Shown here: positions 42,855 through 52,408 of the stretch, one piece after another
Layout: each line of letters starts with the position of its first letter
Numbering within the stretch: position 1 is the first letter of the stretch
Assembly: GCF_036059255.1 (NCBI RefSeq)
Contig: NZ_CP107947.1
Coordinates: 124,001-188,000, forward strand
From: Micromonospora sp. NBC_00389
GTDB taxonomy: Bacteria > Actinomycetota > Actinomycetes > Mycobacteriales > Micromonosporaceae
DNA: 64,000 bases
Direction of reading: 5' to 3'
Position numbers and translations under genes: made by a program
Notes under the pieces: generated by a model
Database searches by the model: none
What the model was told of the DNA's origin: nothing
Seen by the model: the letters and a program-made list of their open reading frames with translations, nothing else

Positions 42855-44633
42855 TCAGAGCGCCGGGTACGCGTTGCGCATCAACTCCTGGAACTGGGCG
42901 GAGAACCAGGCACCGGAGATCGGCGCGTTCGGCAGGGCACCCGTCGCGCTGTTGCCGTTGCGGGGGTTGCCGCCGTAGGTCGGGTCGCACATCCGGTCGA
43001 AGCCCTTGCCCTCGTCGTTCGGGATCAGCTCGCTGGAGCCGTCCGACTCGCCCGGAGGCTTCACCCAGACGTACGCGTCGATGCCGGACTCCGGCGCCGA
43101 CCGGGGCCGCTCGCCGAGGCCCGCACCGGACTGGTTGCACCAGTTGCCGGCGTGGATCCGGCGGTCGATCCGACCCCCGTTGACGTAGGTGTCCACGCTG
43201 GTCGTCGCGCCCGGTCCGGTGGGCCGCGCGGAGCCGCCCCAGCCGTTGCGGGAAGTGTCGATCAGCATGCCGATGTTGGCGTCGAAGCCGACCTGGACCA
43301 GCTTCTGCCGGAACGCCTGGGCGAAGGACAGCTCGTCGACGTAGAAGTTCCAGTCGACCCACTTGGACTGCCGCACCGACTGGCCGTTGACCGAGTCGGT
43401 GATCTTGACGTACGGCTCGCGGAGAGCCGAGTAGTTGGCCGTGTTGACGATGAAGCCGTGCACGTTCGCCACCGTGCTGCCGGAGGCGACCGCGGCGCTC
43501 TTGAGCATGTCGGCGGTCGGGCCGAAGTTGCTGTCCCAGCCGATCCAGCCGTGGTGCGCGGCGTCGATGTAGTTGTAGACGTTGCCGAGCGCGCCCAGCT
43601 TCGTCAGGGCGTAGCCGACGCCGTTGACGTACGCGCCGTTGGCCTTGACCGTGTCGCACATGGCCGTACCGCCCGGCTGTCCCGAGGTGTTGGTCACCAG
43701 GTTCGGCAGCGAGTCGATCTCAATGATGTTGATGATGCGTAGGTTCCGGTACTTCGGGTCGGCCTGGATCGCGGCGATCGGGTCGATGTACTCGGCCTTG
43801 TAGCGGGGCAGGTCGTTCGGGCCCAGCTCACCGTTGGAGGCGAGCGCGGCGCAGTCCCGGCCGGGCAGGTTGTAGATCACGAACTGGATGTAGCCGGCGC
43901 CCTGGCGCAGCGCCTCCTCCAGGTGGTCCCGCACCCCGAAGGCGCCGTTGGAGCTGCTGTCCGGGGTGCCGTTGATGGCGGCGATCCGGTCCAGCCAGAC
44001 GGCGGTCGGGTTGTTGGAGATCCGGCTGCCACCCGCCTCGGCGTCCGCCTTGGCCTTCCACTCCGGGTTCACATACCCCCGCGCCCCGGCGTACGGGTTG
44101 TCCACCTTGCTGCCGGCGGGCGGCGGCGTGGTCGGGGGTGGCGTGGTCGGGGGTGGCGTGGTCGGCGGCGGGGTGGTTGGGGGCGGCGTGGTCGGCGGCG
44201 TGGTGCCGCCGTTGCAGGTCACCCCGTTGAGGGTGAACGACGTCGGCTTGGGGTTGCTGCCACTCCACGCGCCGTTGAAGCCGAGGCTGATCGAGGCACC
44301 GGTGACGAGGCTGCCGTTGTAGGACAGGTTGCGTGCGGTGACCTGGCTGCCGGACTGGGTGAACTCGGCCGACCAGCCCTGCTGAACCCGCTGGCCCGCG
44401 TTCGGGAAGGTCCAGCCGAGGGTCCAGCCGTTGACCGGGTCGCCGAGGTTCTTGAGGGTGATGCTCGCGGTGAAGCCGCCGGGCCAGTCGTTCGTCGTGT
44501 AAGCGACGTCGCACTGCGTCGCGGCGTGCGCCACGGTGACCGGAATGGTCACCAACCCGCCGGCGACCAGGACGCCCGCGCCGGCGAGCGCGAGGGCCCG
44601 GCGTTGGCCGGACAGCCTTCTCCACACATTCAT
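42855..44633 (-). CDS. Secreted GH6 cellulase (cellobiohydrolase type) with N-terminal CBM2
   Basis: A 592-residue exported enzyme. Signal peptide is residues 1-38 (ending AHAA). A family 2 carbohydrate-binding module follows (about 39-142; WPGGFTASITLKNLG, WTLGWTFP, SLGFNGAW). A linker of TTPPP repeats (about 145-175) leads to the GH6 catalytic domain (about 177-590). That domain has NIIEIDSLPN, the WIGWDSNFGP block, FIVNTANYS, IDTSRNGWGG and WCNQSGAG. It resembles Thermobifida Cel6B-type exoglucanases and should attack crystalline cellulose. AAGGAG precedes ATG 44633. A CelR-type operator lies upstream. Confidence 0.93.
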   Translation of the reverse strand: MNVWRRLSGQRRALALAGAGVLVAGGLVTIPVTVAHAATQCDVAYTTNDWPGGFTASITLKNLGDPVNGWTLGWTFPNAGQRVQQGWSAEFTQSGSQVTARNLSYNGSLVTGASISLGFNGAWSGSNPKPTSFTLNGVTCNGGTTPPTTPPPTTPPPTTPPPTTPPPTTPPPAGSKVDNPYAGARGYVNPEWKAKADAEAGGSRISNNPTAVWLDRIAAINGTPDSSSNGAFGVRDHLEEALRQGAGYIQFVIYNLPGRDCAALASNGELGPNDLPRYKAEYIDPIAAIQADPKYRNLRIINIIEIDSLPNLVTNTSGQPGGTAMCDTVKANGAYVNGVGYALTKLGALGNVYNYIDAAHHGWIGWDSNFGPTADMLKSAAVASGSTVANVHGFIVNTANYSALREPYVKITDSVNGQSVRQSKWVDWNFYVDELSFAQAFRQKLVQVGFDANIGMLIDTSRNGWGGSARPTGPGATTSVDTYVNGGRIDRRIHAGNWCNQSGAGLGERPRSAPESGIDAYVWVKPPGESDGSSELIPNDEGKGFDRMCDPTYGGNPRNGNSATGALPNAPISGAWFSAQFQELMRNAYPAL

Positions 44634-45251
44634 GCCACTGATCTCCTTGGGCGAGACCGGGCTCGCGTACGGCCCGGCGAGACGGCCCGGTGGGCGTCCT
44701 GGACGGACGGCCGCCGGCGCCAAACGGGATTCTTCGGGGGTGCCCGACCCGGACCGGGCGTGGTGGTGGTGGTGAACGACCGGCACGCGGCCGGGCGGTC
44801 AATCGGCGGCGGGATGTCGTCCGGTGGACCGGATGCCCTCGACTCCCTGCCTGCGCGGTGTGGCTCCCCGAACCGCGTGCGCCGATTCTTGCATGGGAGC
44901 GCTTCCATGGCAATGGCTCGATGCGTTCCCATGGTGAGGCCCGTGACCCGAGTCGGACGATACCGCCGAGCCGGGCCCGAGCGGCACGAGCGGCACCGTG
45001 CTCACCCCTACCGGATGAGCACGACGGGCAGGGCACAGCGAGCGCGGAACAGCGCGGGCCGCTCGCAACGGCGTGCCGCGCCTGAGACGGCACTCACTGC
45101 GGCGAAAGCCGCGCAGCGCTTCCTTTGCCACCTACCAACAGCAAACGCCAAAACACGAATCTTTCGCTTCAAAAGTCATGAAACGGTCTAACGTCGGTCG
45201 TAGCTCGGTTGTCGCCGGGCTCAGGACAACAGGGATGGAGTGACGCAGGTC
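44634..45251. other. 618-bp intergenic region between cellulase and surface-protein genes
   Basis: This divergent spacer holds the cellulase promoter side with the operator at 44893-44908. Nearer the surface-protein gene there is an unusually A/T-rich stretch (about 45135-45200) likely to be its promoter. No gene or RNA is recognisable; frames here are shadows. Confidence 0.6.
44893..44908. promoter_or_regulatory. CelR/CebR-type operator upstream of cellulase
   Basis: ATGGGAGCGCTTCCAT is one base pair from a perfect palindrome and matches the actinomycete cellulase operator TGGGAGCGCTCCCA at 13 of 14 positions. It is about 260 bp upstream of the GH6 start on the minus strand. The binding LacI-family CelR/CebR protein is probably encoded elsewhere. 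Confidence 0.8.
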
Positions 45252-46259
45252 ATGGCTAAGAAGATGCTCGGGAAGGTCGTTGCGGGCGCCGCGCTCGGGA
45301 GCGCGTCGCTGCTGGTGCTCGCGCCGGGGATCGCGTTCGCTGACGGTCACCACGACGACGGCAAGGACCGTGACGGCAAGGTGTTCGCCAAGCCGCACGT
45401 GGTCAAGGCCGGCGACGAGGTCAAGCTCCTCGAGATCTGCTCGGAGCGACAGGAACACGCGTTCGTGTGGTCCAAGGTCACCGGCAAGGTCAAGCTCAAG
45501 CCGGTGCACGACGAGCACGGCAAGGACGACAAGGACAAGGACGAGCACGGCAAGGACGAGCACGGCAAGGACGACAAGGGCAAGGACCACGAAGGCAAGG
45601 ACGAGCACGACAAGGACAAGGACAAGGACGAGCACGGCAAGGACGACAAGGGCAAGGACCACGACGGCAAGGACGAGAACGGCACGGGCAAGCCGCAGCC
45701 GCCCAACGGTGAGCGGTACGGCCAGGGCGGCGGCGCTGCCGCCGACGAGGGCAGCAAGGACTGGAAGGGCGAGGAGCACGGCCAGGACGCGGAGGACAGC
45801 CGCGACAAGAAGGACTGGGAGTCCAAGGACGAGGACAAGAAGGACCGGGACTCCAAGGACCACGACAAGAAGGACTGGGACTCCAAGGACCACGACAAGA
45901 AGGACTGGGACTCCAAGGACCACGACAAGAAGGACCGGGACTCCAAGGACCACGACAAGAAGGACCGGGACTCCAAGGACCACGACAAGAAGGACTGGGA
46001 GCACAAGAAGGACTTCGTCTACTACGGCGAGGCCAAGGTCGACAAGGACGCCCGTCCGGGTCGCCACGAGCTCAAGGGCTCGTGCGGCGAGGGTGAGCTC
46101 GTCGTCCTGCCCCGCGGCGGGGTCGACGGTGGTGACGGTGGCGCCAGCACCGGCACCGACCGTGGCCTGGCTACCGGTGGGGCGAGCCTGCTCGGCGCTG
46201 CCGCGCTGGGCGGGATCGTGCTGATGCGTCGTCGGCGGACCGATGGTTCGCTCGTCTGA
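45252..46259 (+). CDS. Secreted, wall-associated protein with Lys/Asp charged repeats
   Basis: The 335-residue protein has a signal peptide (about 1-30, ending AFA-D). A first conserved part, KPHVVKAGDEVKLLEICSE through VWSKVTGKVKLKPV, comes next. Then about 170 residues of charged repeats follow, first KD/HG-rich (DEHGKDDKGKD), then units of SKDHDKKDRD. A second conserved part, YYGEAKVDKDARPGRHELKGSCGEG, follows. The end is LATGGASLLGAAALGGIVLM and RRRR, a sorting-signal-like tail without LPXTG. The repeats appear to be a loop inserted into one Ig-like domain. The sortase gene follows directly. GTG 45240 is an alternative start. Confidence 0.82.
   Translation: MAKKMLGKVVAGAALGSASLLVLAPGIAFADGHHDDGKDRDGKVFAKPHVVKAGDEVKLLEICSERQEHAFVWSKVTGKVKLKPVHDEHGKDDKDKDEHGKDEHGKDDKGKDHEGKDEHDKDKDKDEHGKDDKGKDHDGKDENGTGKPQPPNGERYGQGGGAAADEGSKDWKGEEHGQDAEDSRDKKDWESKDEDKKDRDSKDHDKKDWDSKDHDKKDWDSKDHDKKDRDSKDHDKKDRDSKDHDKKDWEHKKDFVYYGEAKVDKDARPGRHELKGSCGEGELVVLPRGGVDGGDGGASTGTDRGLATGGASLLGAAALGGIVLMRRRRTDGSLV
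45822..45996 (+). repeat. 30-bp coding repeats in the charged surface protein
   Basis: Successive 30-bp units encode SKDHDKKDWD or SKDHDKKDRD, about six copies with few synonymous changes, almost exclusively AAG, GAC and TCC codons. Recent slippage or recombination expansion is likely. Confidence 0.85.
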
Positions 46260-46260
46260 C

Positions 46261-46968
46261 GTGACGACGACACGGGCCGGCGGCCGTCACGGGAAACCGT
46301 GGCGCGCCGCCGGCGCGGCCGTCGCCGTCGTCACCCTGGCCATGATCGGCGCCGGCATGATCGGCGCCTCCCTGAAGACCACGCCCGCACCCCGCCCGCC
46401 GCAGCCACTGGCCCAGGCCGGTCCCGAGGTCACCGGGCCGACGGTCACCGCCACCGGCGTCCCTCCGGTCGACGGGGAATCCGTCGCGCAGGCAGAGGCT
46501 CCGGCCGGACTGGCCCGCTCCGCAGCGACCACGATCGAGATCCCCCGGATCGGCGTCAACGCGACGATCATGTCGCTGGGCACCAACCCGGACGGCACCG
46601 TCCAGGTCCCTCCGCTGAGCAAGGCCGACCAGGCCGGCTGGTACGAGCCTGGCGTGAGCCCCGGCGAGACCGGTAACGCGGTCATCGTCGGGCACGTGGA
46701 CTCGGCGAAGCTCGGCCCGGCCGTCTTCTTCGACCTCGGCTCCCTCGTCCCGGGCGACAGGATCACCGTGGGGCGGGCGGACGGAAAACCGGTCGCCTTC
46801 CGGGTCGACTCGGTGAAGTCGTATCCGAAGACGTCCTTCCCCACCGAGCTGGTCTACGGGCCGAACGACCGGGCCGGTCTGCGCGTGGTGACCTGCGGCG
46901 GTCAGTTCGACGAGACCGTCAAGAGCTACCCGGACAACGTGGTCGTCTTCGCCACCCTGGTGGAATGA
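46261..46968 (+). CDS. Class F-type sortase
   Basis: A 235-residue sortase. An N-terminal anchor helix (about 16-36) and a Pro-rich stalk precede the catalytic domain (about 88-230). It opens IEIPRIGVNATI, has catalytic His in VIVGHVDS, and ends LRVVTCGGQFD with the TC catalytic Cys and then a candidate Arg/Lys region. The layout matches actinobacterial class F/E-like sortases. It joins wall proteins to peptidoglycan outside the membrane. It begins one base after the surface-protein stop (GTG 46261; ATG 46243 would overlap), so that protein is its likely substrate. Confidence 0.88.
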   Translation: MTTTRAGGRHGKPWRAAGAAVAVVTLAMIGAGMIGASLKTTPAPRPPQPLAQAGPEVTGPTVTATGVPPVDGESVAQAEAPAGLARSAATTIEIPRIGVNATIMSLGTNPDGTVQVPPLSKADQAGWYEPGVSPGETGNAVIVGHVDSAKLGPAVFFDLGSLVPGDRITVGRADGKPVAFRVDSVKSYPKTSFPTELVYGPNDRAGLRVVTCGGQFDETVKSYPDNVVVFATLVE

Positions 46969-46981
46969 CCAGCCAACACCA

Positions 46982-47025
46982 ACGCGGTCCGGCCGGTCGG
47001 GGTTACCCGACCGGCCGGACCGCGT
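46982..47025. terminator. Bidirectional terminator between sortase and NAD-GDH
   Basis: A perfect 20-bp stem (46982-47001 with 47006-47025) around a GTTA loop. It serves the convergent sortase and glutamate dehydrogenase genes. Confidence 0.88.
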
Positions 47026-47038
47026 CCGGCGTACCGAC

Positions 47039-50000
47039 TCAGGCTGCGGCGGAGGTCCGCACCAGGGTGCGGATCTGGCGCAGCAGCACGGACAGGGCGG
47101 CGAGATCCGCCCGCGACTCGTCGAACTCCCCCATGGCTCGGCGGGCCCGGTGGATCGAGGTGGCGTTCGACTGCTCCCACTGCTGCACCCGCTCGTGCGG
47201 CGGCAGCTCGTCCGGGGTCGAGTCGAGCACCTCCGCGGTGAGCGCGGCCAGCGCGGCGTACAGGTCGTAGCGCAGCGCCATCCGGGCCAACGTCTGCCAG
47301 CGGTCCTCCCGCGGCAGCAGGGAGATCTTCGACAGCAGCGAATCCACCCGGAACAGGTCGGAGAGCACGAAGTAGACCGAGGCCACCTCGCTGACGTCCC
47401 GCCCGCTGCCGGTCGCGGTCTCCACCACGTCCATCAGACCGAAGCTGTACATGAGCCGGGTCGCGCGTTCCGCCAGCTCCCGGGGCAGGCCACGCTCGGT
47501 CATCGAGTCGATGTGCGCCACGATGCCCTGCCGCTCGGTGCCGTAGAACAGCTCCTCCAGCCCCGGCAGCAGCCGGGCCACCCCGTCGCGCAGCCGGGCG
47601 ATCTCGGCCGGCACGTCGATCGGCGAGCGCCGGTTGGACACCAGCCACCGCACCGCGCGGTCGAGCAGCCGCCGGGTGTCCAGGTAGACGCTGGTCTGCA
47701 GTTCCGGCGCAACCTTGTTGTCCAGCGCCTCGACCGCGTCCCACAGCTCGCGCAGCCCGAACACCTCGCTGACCACCACGTAGGCCCGGATCACGTCGGC
47801 CGCGCTGGCCGCGGTCTCCTCGACCACCCGGAAGACGAACGAGATGCCGCCCCGGTTGATCGCCTCGTTGACCAGCACGGTGGTGACGATGTCCCGGCGC
47901 AGCCGGTGCCGGCCCATCCGGTCGGCGAACCGCTCGCGCATCGGCGTCGGGAAGTAGTTGACCAGAACCTCGGTCGTCCACTCCTCGTCGGCCAGCCCCT
48001 CGGTGAGGATCTCCCGCTCCAGGACGATCTTCACGTACGCGAGCAGCACCGCGAACTCCGGCGCGGTCAGCCCCGACTCGCTGCGGACCGCCAGCTCCTC
48101 GTCCGGCGGCAACGCCTCCAGTGCCCGGTCCAACGCGCCCGAGCGCTCCAGGTCGTTGATCATCCGGCGGTGCACCGGGAGCAGCGAGGCGGCCTGGGCC
48201 TGGGCGTTGTTGATCGCCCGGGCCTGGTCGTAGTTGTCCCGCAGCACCAACTCCGCGACCTCGTCGGTCATCTCGGCCAGCAACTCGTCCCGCGCAGCCG
48301 TGGTCAGCTCCCCGTCGGCGACCGCGGTGTTCAGCAGGATCTTGATGTTCACCTCGTGGTCGGAGGTGTCCACGCCGGCCGCGTTGTCGATGAAGTCGGT
48401 GTAGATCCGGCCACCGGTCAACGCGTACTCGATCCGGCCGAGCTGGGTCCAGCCCAGGTTGCCGCCCTCGCCCGCCACCCGGCAGCGCAGGCTACGCCCG
48501 TCCACCCGGATCGCGTCGTTGGACTTGTCGCCCACTTCGGCGTTGGTCTGGCTCGACGCCTTGACGTAGGTGCCGATGCCGCCGTTCCAGAACAGGTCGA
48601 CCGGCGCGGTGACGATCGCCTTCATCAGCTCCTGCGGCGAGATCTGCGTGACGTCGTCGTCCAAGCCGATCGCCGCGCGGACCTGCGGGGTGATCGGGAT
48701 GGACTTGGCGGTACGCGAGAAGATGCCACCGCCGGCCGAGATCAGCTCCGGGTTGTAGTCCTCCCAGGATGATCGGGGCATTTCGAACAGCCGCCTGCGC
48801 TCGGCGTACGAGGTGGCCGCGTCCGGGGTCGGGTCGAGGAAGATGTGCCGGTGGTCGAAGGCGGCCACCAGCCGGATGTGCTCGGAGAGCAGCATCCCGT
48901 TACCGAACACGTCACCGGACATGTCGCCGACGCCGACCACGGTGAAGTCCTGGGTCTGGGTGTCCAGGCCCAGCTCCCGGAAGTGCCGCTTGACCGACTC
49001 CCAGGCGCCCCGGGCGGTGATGCCCATCCTCTTGTGGTCGTAGCCGGCCGAACCGCCGGAGGCGAACGCGTCACCCATCCAGAAGTTGTGGGTCTTGGAG
49101 ATCTCGTTGGCGATGTCGGAGAACGTCGCGGTGCCCTTGTCCGCCGCCACGACCAGGTACGGATCGTCGCCGTCGTGCCGGACCACGTCCTCGGGCGGCA
49201 CGATCTGCCCGCTGACGATGTTGTCGGTGACGTCCAGCATCGCGCCGACGAACGCCTGGTAGCAGGCGACCGCCTCGTCCCGGTCGCCCGGCTTCTGCTT
49301 CAGCACGAAGCCGCCCTTGGCACCCACCGGCACGATCACGGTGTTCTTCACCATCTGCGCCTTGACCAGGCCGAGCACCTCGGTGCGGAAGTCCTCCCGC
49401 CGGTCGGACCAGCGCAGCCCGCCCCGGGCCACCGGCCCGAACCGCAGGTGCACGCCCTCGAACCTGGGTGAGTAGACGAAGATCTCGAACTTCGGTCGCG
49501 GCGCCGGCAGGTCCGGGATGGCCTGCGGGTCGAGCTTGAAGGCCACGTACGCCTTCGGCCGTCCGTCGGCGCGCTTCTGGTAGAAGCTGGTCCGCAGGGT
49601 CGCCTCGATCAGCGTCAGGTACGAGCGCAGAATGCGGTCCTGGTCGAGGCTGGCCACGTCGTCCAGCGCGCCCCGGATCGTCTCCACCAGCTCACCGCTG
49701 CGCTGCTGACGCTGCTCGGTGCTCAGCTCGCCCGGCGCGAACCGGGTCTCGAAGAGCTCCACCAGCAGCGCGGCGAGCTTCGGGTACGCGATGAAGGTCT
49801 GCTCCATGTAGTCCTGCGAGAAGACCGTGCCGGCCTGCCGCAGGTACTTCGCGTACGCCCGCAGCACCACCACCTGCCGCCAGGTCAGCCCGCCGCGCAG
49901 CACCAGCTCGTTGAACCGGTCCACCTCGGCCTCGCCACGCCAGGCGGCCGCGAACGCGTTCTCCACGTGCGGGCGTACCTCGGCCAGCTCCTGGTGCGCC

Positions 50001-52120
50001 TCGGGCAGCATCAGGCCGAAGTCGTAGAGGTACACCCGGCCGTCGATCCGGTCCACCTCGTACGGGTGCTCGTCGACCACCCGGACACCGAGCGAGTGCA
50101 GCACCGGCAGTACGGCGGAGAGCATCATCGGCTCGCCGTACCGGTAGACCTTGAACCGGACGTCCATCGCCTCGGTCGGGTCCGCCCCCGGCACGCGGGT
50201 GCCGGGCCGGGGCGGGAGCTGCTTGCGGAACAGGTGCATCTCCAGCTGGCCGGGCTCCTCCAGCAGCTCCAGCTTGGCCAGGTCCTTCATCGCCTCGTAC
50301 GGCGTGTGCCCGTCCTTGTAGCCCTCCGGGAACGCGTCGGCGTACCGGGCGAAGAGGTGCTTGGCCTGCTCGTCGCCGAGCTTGCGCTCCAGCACCAGCC
50401 GGTAGTCGTCGTCCCAGAGCCGGGTCGCGTCGGCCAGCTCCTCGGCGAGCAGGTCGGCGTCGATCTCACCGGGCGGCCGGGTGGGGTCGGTACGGACGAT
50501 GAAGTGGACCCGGGCCAGCATCGACTCGGTCACCCGGGTGGTGTAGTCCACCCCGACACCGTTCAGCTCGCGCAGCAGGATGTCCTGCATGCGGAGCCGG
50601 TTCTGCGTGGTGAACCGGTCCCGGGGCAGGTAGATCAGGCAGGAGATGAACCGCCCGTACGCGTCCCGGCGCAGGAAGACCCGCAGCTGCCGCCGGCCCG
50701 CCATCCGCAGCACGCCGATCACCGCGTGGTACAGGTCGTCGGTCTTGATCTGGAACAGCTCGTCGCGCGGGTACGTCTCCAGGATCTGGAGCAGGTCCTT
50801 GCCGGAGTGGCTGCGCCGGCTCAGGCCGGAGCGGTCCAGCACCTCGGCCACCTTGCGGCGTACCACCGGCAGTTCCCGCACGCTGGTCCGGTACGCGGCG
50901 GTGGAGAACAGGCCCAGGAAGCGCCGCTCGCCGATCACCTCGCCGGCCTCGTTGAAGATCTTGAAGCCGATGTAGTCCAGGTACGCAGAGCGGTGCACGG
51001 TAGCGCGCGAGTTGGCCTTCGTGATGATCAGCAGGCGCTTCTCCAGCACCTTCTCGTGCGCCTCGGGCGTCATCGACGACAGCGACCGGGCCTCCGGCGA
51101 ATCCGAACGCAGGATGCCCAGACCGGTGCCGAGCACCGCCTCCAGGGCCTTGCCGTCGACCATGTCCGCGCCGCCGCCACCGGCGGCGTCCACCAACCGG
51201 TACTCGCGGTAGCCGAGGAAGGTGAAGTGGTCCTGGGCGAGCCAGCGCAGCAACTCCACCGAGTCGGTGATGTCCTTCTCCGGCACCGGCGGACGGTTGT
51301 CCGAGGTGCGGGCCGAGGCCAGCTCGTCGGCGAGCGCGAGGGCCCGCTGACGCATCTTCGGCCAGTCCTCCACCGCCTCCCGCACGTCGGTGAGCACCCG
51401 TTGCAGCTCGCGGCGCAACCGATCCCGCTCGGCGGCGTCCCGGACCGGATCGATCTCGATCCGCATCCAACTCTCGATGATGTCACCGGCGATCGCGTCG
51501 TCCGGTTCGACGTCCGCGGAAACCTCGGTGAGCCGGCCCAGCGGCTCGCGCCGGACCACCACCAGCGGGTGCACCAGCAGGTGCACGTCCAGGTGGTACG
51601 AGTTGAGCAGCGCGGTCACCGAGTCGACCAGGAACGGCATGTCGTCGGTGACGAACTCGACGACAGTGTGGTGCTGGTCCGCGTGCGGTTCGTGGATCCG
51701 CAGCTTGAGCTCTCCCGGCACCCGTTGCTGGGCGAGGTCCCGGTGCGCGCGGGCCGCGTCGAGCATCTCCTCCGCCGTGAAGCCGACCAGCTCCTCGTCC
51801 GGGGCGAACCGCCAGAAGCGGCCTACCAGGGTCGCCGCGTCGTGATCGTCTCCGGCGAGCGCGACGGCCTGGGCTACCAGGCGCTCCGCGTTGGGCACCG
51901 GCTCGTCGAGCTCGGCGTCCTCCACATCGTCGGCCAACGCCTCTGTCGGCAGGCCCAGATCGTAGATCGTGTCGATACTCGACCCGGTCAGCCCGGTCGC
52001 TCCCGTGTCGAGGCGGCCGTAGCCGTCCCCGTCGGTCGCCGAATCGAAGCTGTCGTCGTCCCGGCCAGAGTCATCCTGCCGGAGGTCGGGTTCCGGTTTG
52101 ATCGCCGGACGCCGGTCCAT
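47039..52120 (-). CDS. gdh: Large NAD-dependent glutamate dehydrogenase (180-kDa class)
   Basis: A 1693-residue protein of the GdhB/L_180 family. The N-terminal ~700 residues are regulatory (ACT-like) modules such as VEFVTDDMPFLVDSVTALLNSYHLDVH. The catalytic domain, about 750-1270, has GPVARGGLRWSDRREDFRTEVLGLVKAQ, NTVIVPVGAKGGFVLK with the catalytic Lys, and GVGDMSGDVFGNGMLLS for NAD binding. A long helical C-terminus follows. It oxidises glutamate to 2-oxoglutarate and ammonia, using NAD. ATG 52120 is chosen with GAGGGG upstream; the frame extends further but without similarity. It is the longest gene in the window. Confidence 0.95.
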   Translation of the reverse strand: MDRRPAIKPEPDLRQDDSGRDDDSFDSATDGDGYGRLDTGATGLTGSSIDTIYDLGLPTEALADDVEDAELDEPVPNAERLVAQAVALAGDDHDAATLVGRFWRFAPDEELVGFTAEEMLDAARAHRDLAQQRVPGELKLRIHEPHADQHHTVVEFVTDDMPFLVDSVTALLNSYHLDVHLLVHPLVVVRREPLGRLTEVSADVEPDDAIAGDIIESWMRIEIDPVRDAAERDRLRRELQRVLTDVREAVEDWPKMRQRALALADELASARTSDNRPPVPEKDITDSVELLRWLAQDHFTFLGYREYRLVDAAGGGGADMVDGKALEAVLGTGLGILRSDSPEARSLSSMTPEAHEKVLEKRLLIITKANSRATVHRSAYLDYIGFKIFNEAGEVIGERRFLGLFSTAAYRTSVRELPVVRRKVAEVLDRSGLSRRSHSGKDLLQILETYPRDELFQIKTDDLYHAVIGVLRMAGRRQLRVFLRRDAYGRFISCLIYLPRDRFTTQNRLRMQDILLRELNGVGVDYTTRVTESMLARVHFIVRTDPTRPPGEIDADLLAEELADATRLWDDDYRLVLERKLGDEQAKHLFARYADAFPEGYKDGHTPYEAMKDLAKLELLEEPGQLEMHLFRKQLPPRPGTRVPGADPTEAMDVRFKVYRYGEPMMLSAVLPVLHSLGVRVVDEHPYEVDRIDGRVYLYDFGLMLPEAHQELAEVRPHVENAFAAAWRGEAEVDRFNELVLRGGLTWRQVVVLRAYAKYLRQAGTVFSQDYMEQTFIAYPKLAALLVELFETRFAPGELSTEQRQQRSGELVETIRGALDDVASLDQDRILRSYLTLIEATLRTSFYQKRADGRPKAYVAFKLDPQAIPDLPAPRPKFEIFVYSPRFEGVHLRFGPVARGGLRWSDRREDFRTEVLGLVKAQMVKNTVIVPVGAKGGFVLKQKPGDRDEAVACYQAFVGAMLDVTDNIVSGQIVPPEDVVRHDGDDPYLVVAADKGTATFSDIANEISKTHNFWMGDAFASGGSAGYDHKRMGITARGAWESVKRHFRELGLDTQTQDFTVVGVGDMSGDVFGNGMLLSEHIRLVAAFDHRHIFLDPTPDAATSYAERRRLFEMPRSSWEDYNPELISAGGGIFSRTAKSIPITPQVRAAIGLDDDVTQISPQELMKAIVTAPVDLFWNGGIGTYVKASSQTNAEVGDKSNDAIRVDGRSLRCRVAGEGGNLGWTQLGRIEYALTGGRIYTDFIDNAAGVDTSDHEVNIKILLNTAVADGELTTAARDELLAEMTDEVAELVLRDNYDQARAINNAQAQAASLLPVHRRMINDLERSGALDRALEALPPDEELAVRSESGLTAPEFAVLLAYVKIVLEREILTEGLADEEWTTEVLVNYFPTPMRERFADRMGRHRLRRDIVTTVLVNEAINRGGISFVFRVVEETAASAADVIRAYVVVSEVFGLRELWDAVEALDNKVAPELQTSVYLDTRRLLDRAVRWLVSNRRSPIDVPAEIARLRDGVARLLPGLEELFYGTERQGIVAHIDSMTERGLPRELAERATRLMYSFGLMDVVETATGSGRDVSEVASVYFVLSDLFRVDSLLSKISLLPREDRWQTLARMALRYDLYAALAALTAEVLDSTPDELPPHERVQQWEQSNATSIHRARRAMGEFDESRADLAALSVLLRQIRTLVRTSAAA

Positions 52121-52408
52121 CGGTGCCACTCCCCTCGACCCACCACGTTGTGGGTCACTCAGCCCAAGCCTAGGCCCTGCCGTTCTGCACGATCGTCGGC
52201 GGACCACCGGCCAGACGTCCGGATCGGGACTCTGTCCTTTCACCCGTTGCGGGTCATGAGGTTGGCCGGTTGCGGGATACCCCGCCACGCGATGTTCATC
52301 ACACCGGCACGGACCGTCTTTCCGCACGTAGGGCCGCATCACGGGACGTTGAGGACACCATCCGCGTACTACCGTGCAGGGCAGTCCGAGATTGGAAGGA
52401 CCCGCTTC

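Noticed and set aside
45132..46067. Minus-strand Leu/Val-rich frame resembling a membrane protein
   Set aside because: Antisense of AAG-GAC repeats yields Val/Leu runs; the plus strand has signal peptide, conserved parts and sortase partner.
45252..46259. LPXTG sorting signal
   Set aside because: No LPXTG; only LATGG before the hydrophobic tail, so I report a non-canonical signal.
47150..48772. 540-codon plus-strand frame opposite NAD-GDH
   Set aside because: Reverse complement of GC3-rich coding sequence; Arg/Val/Gln-rich with no domain; the minus-strand GDH motifs are unmistakable.
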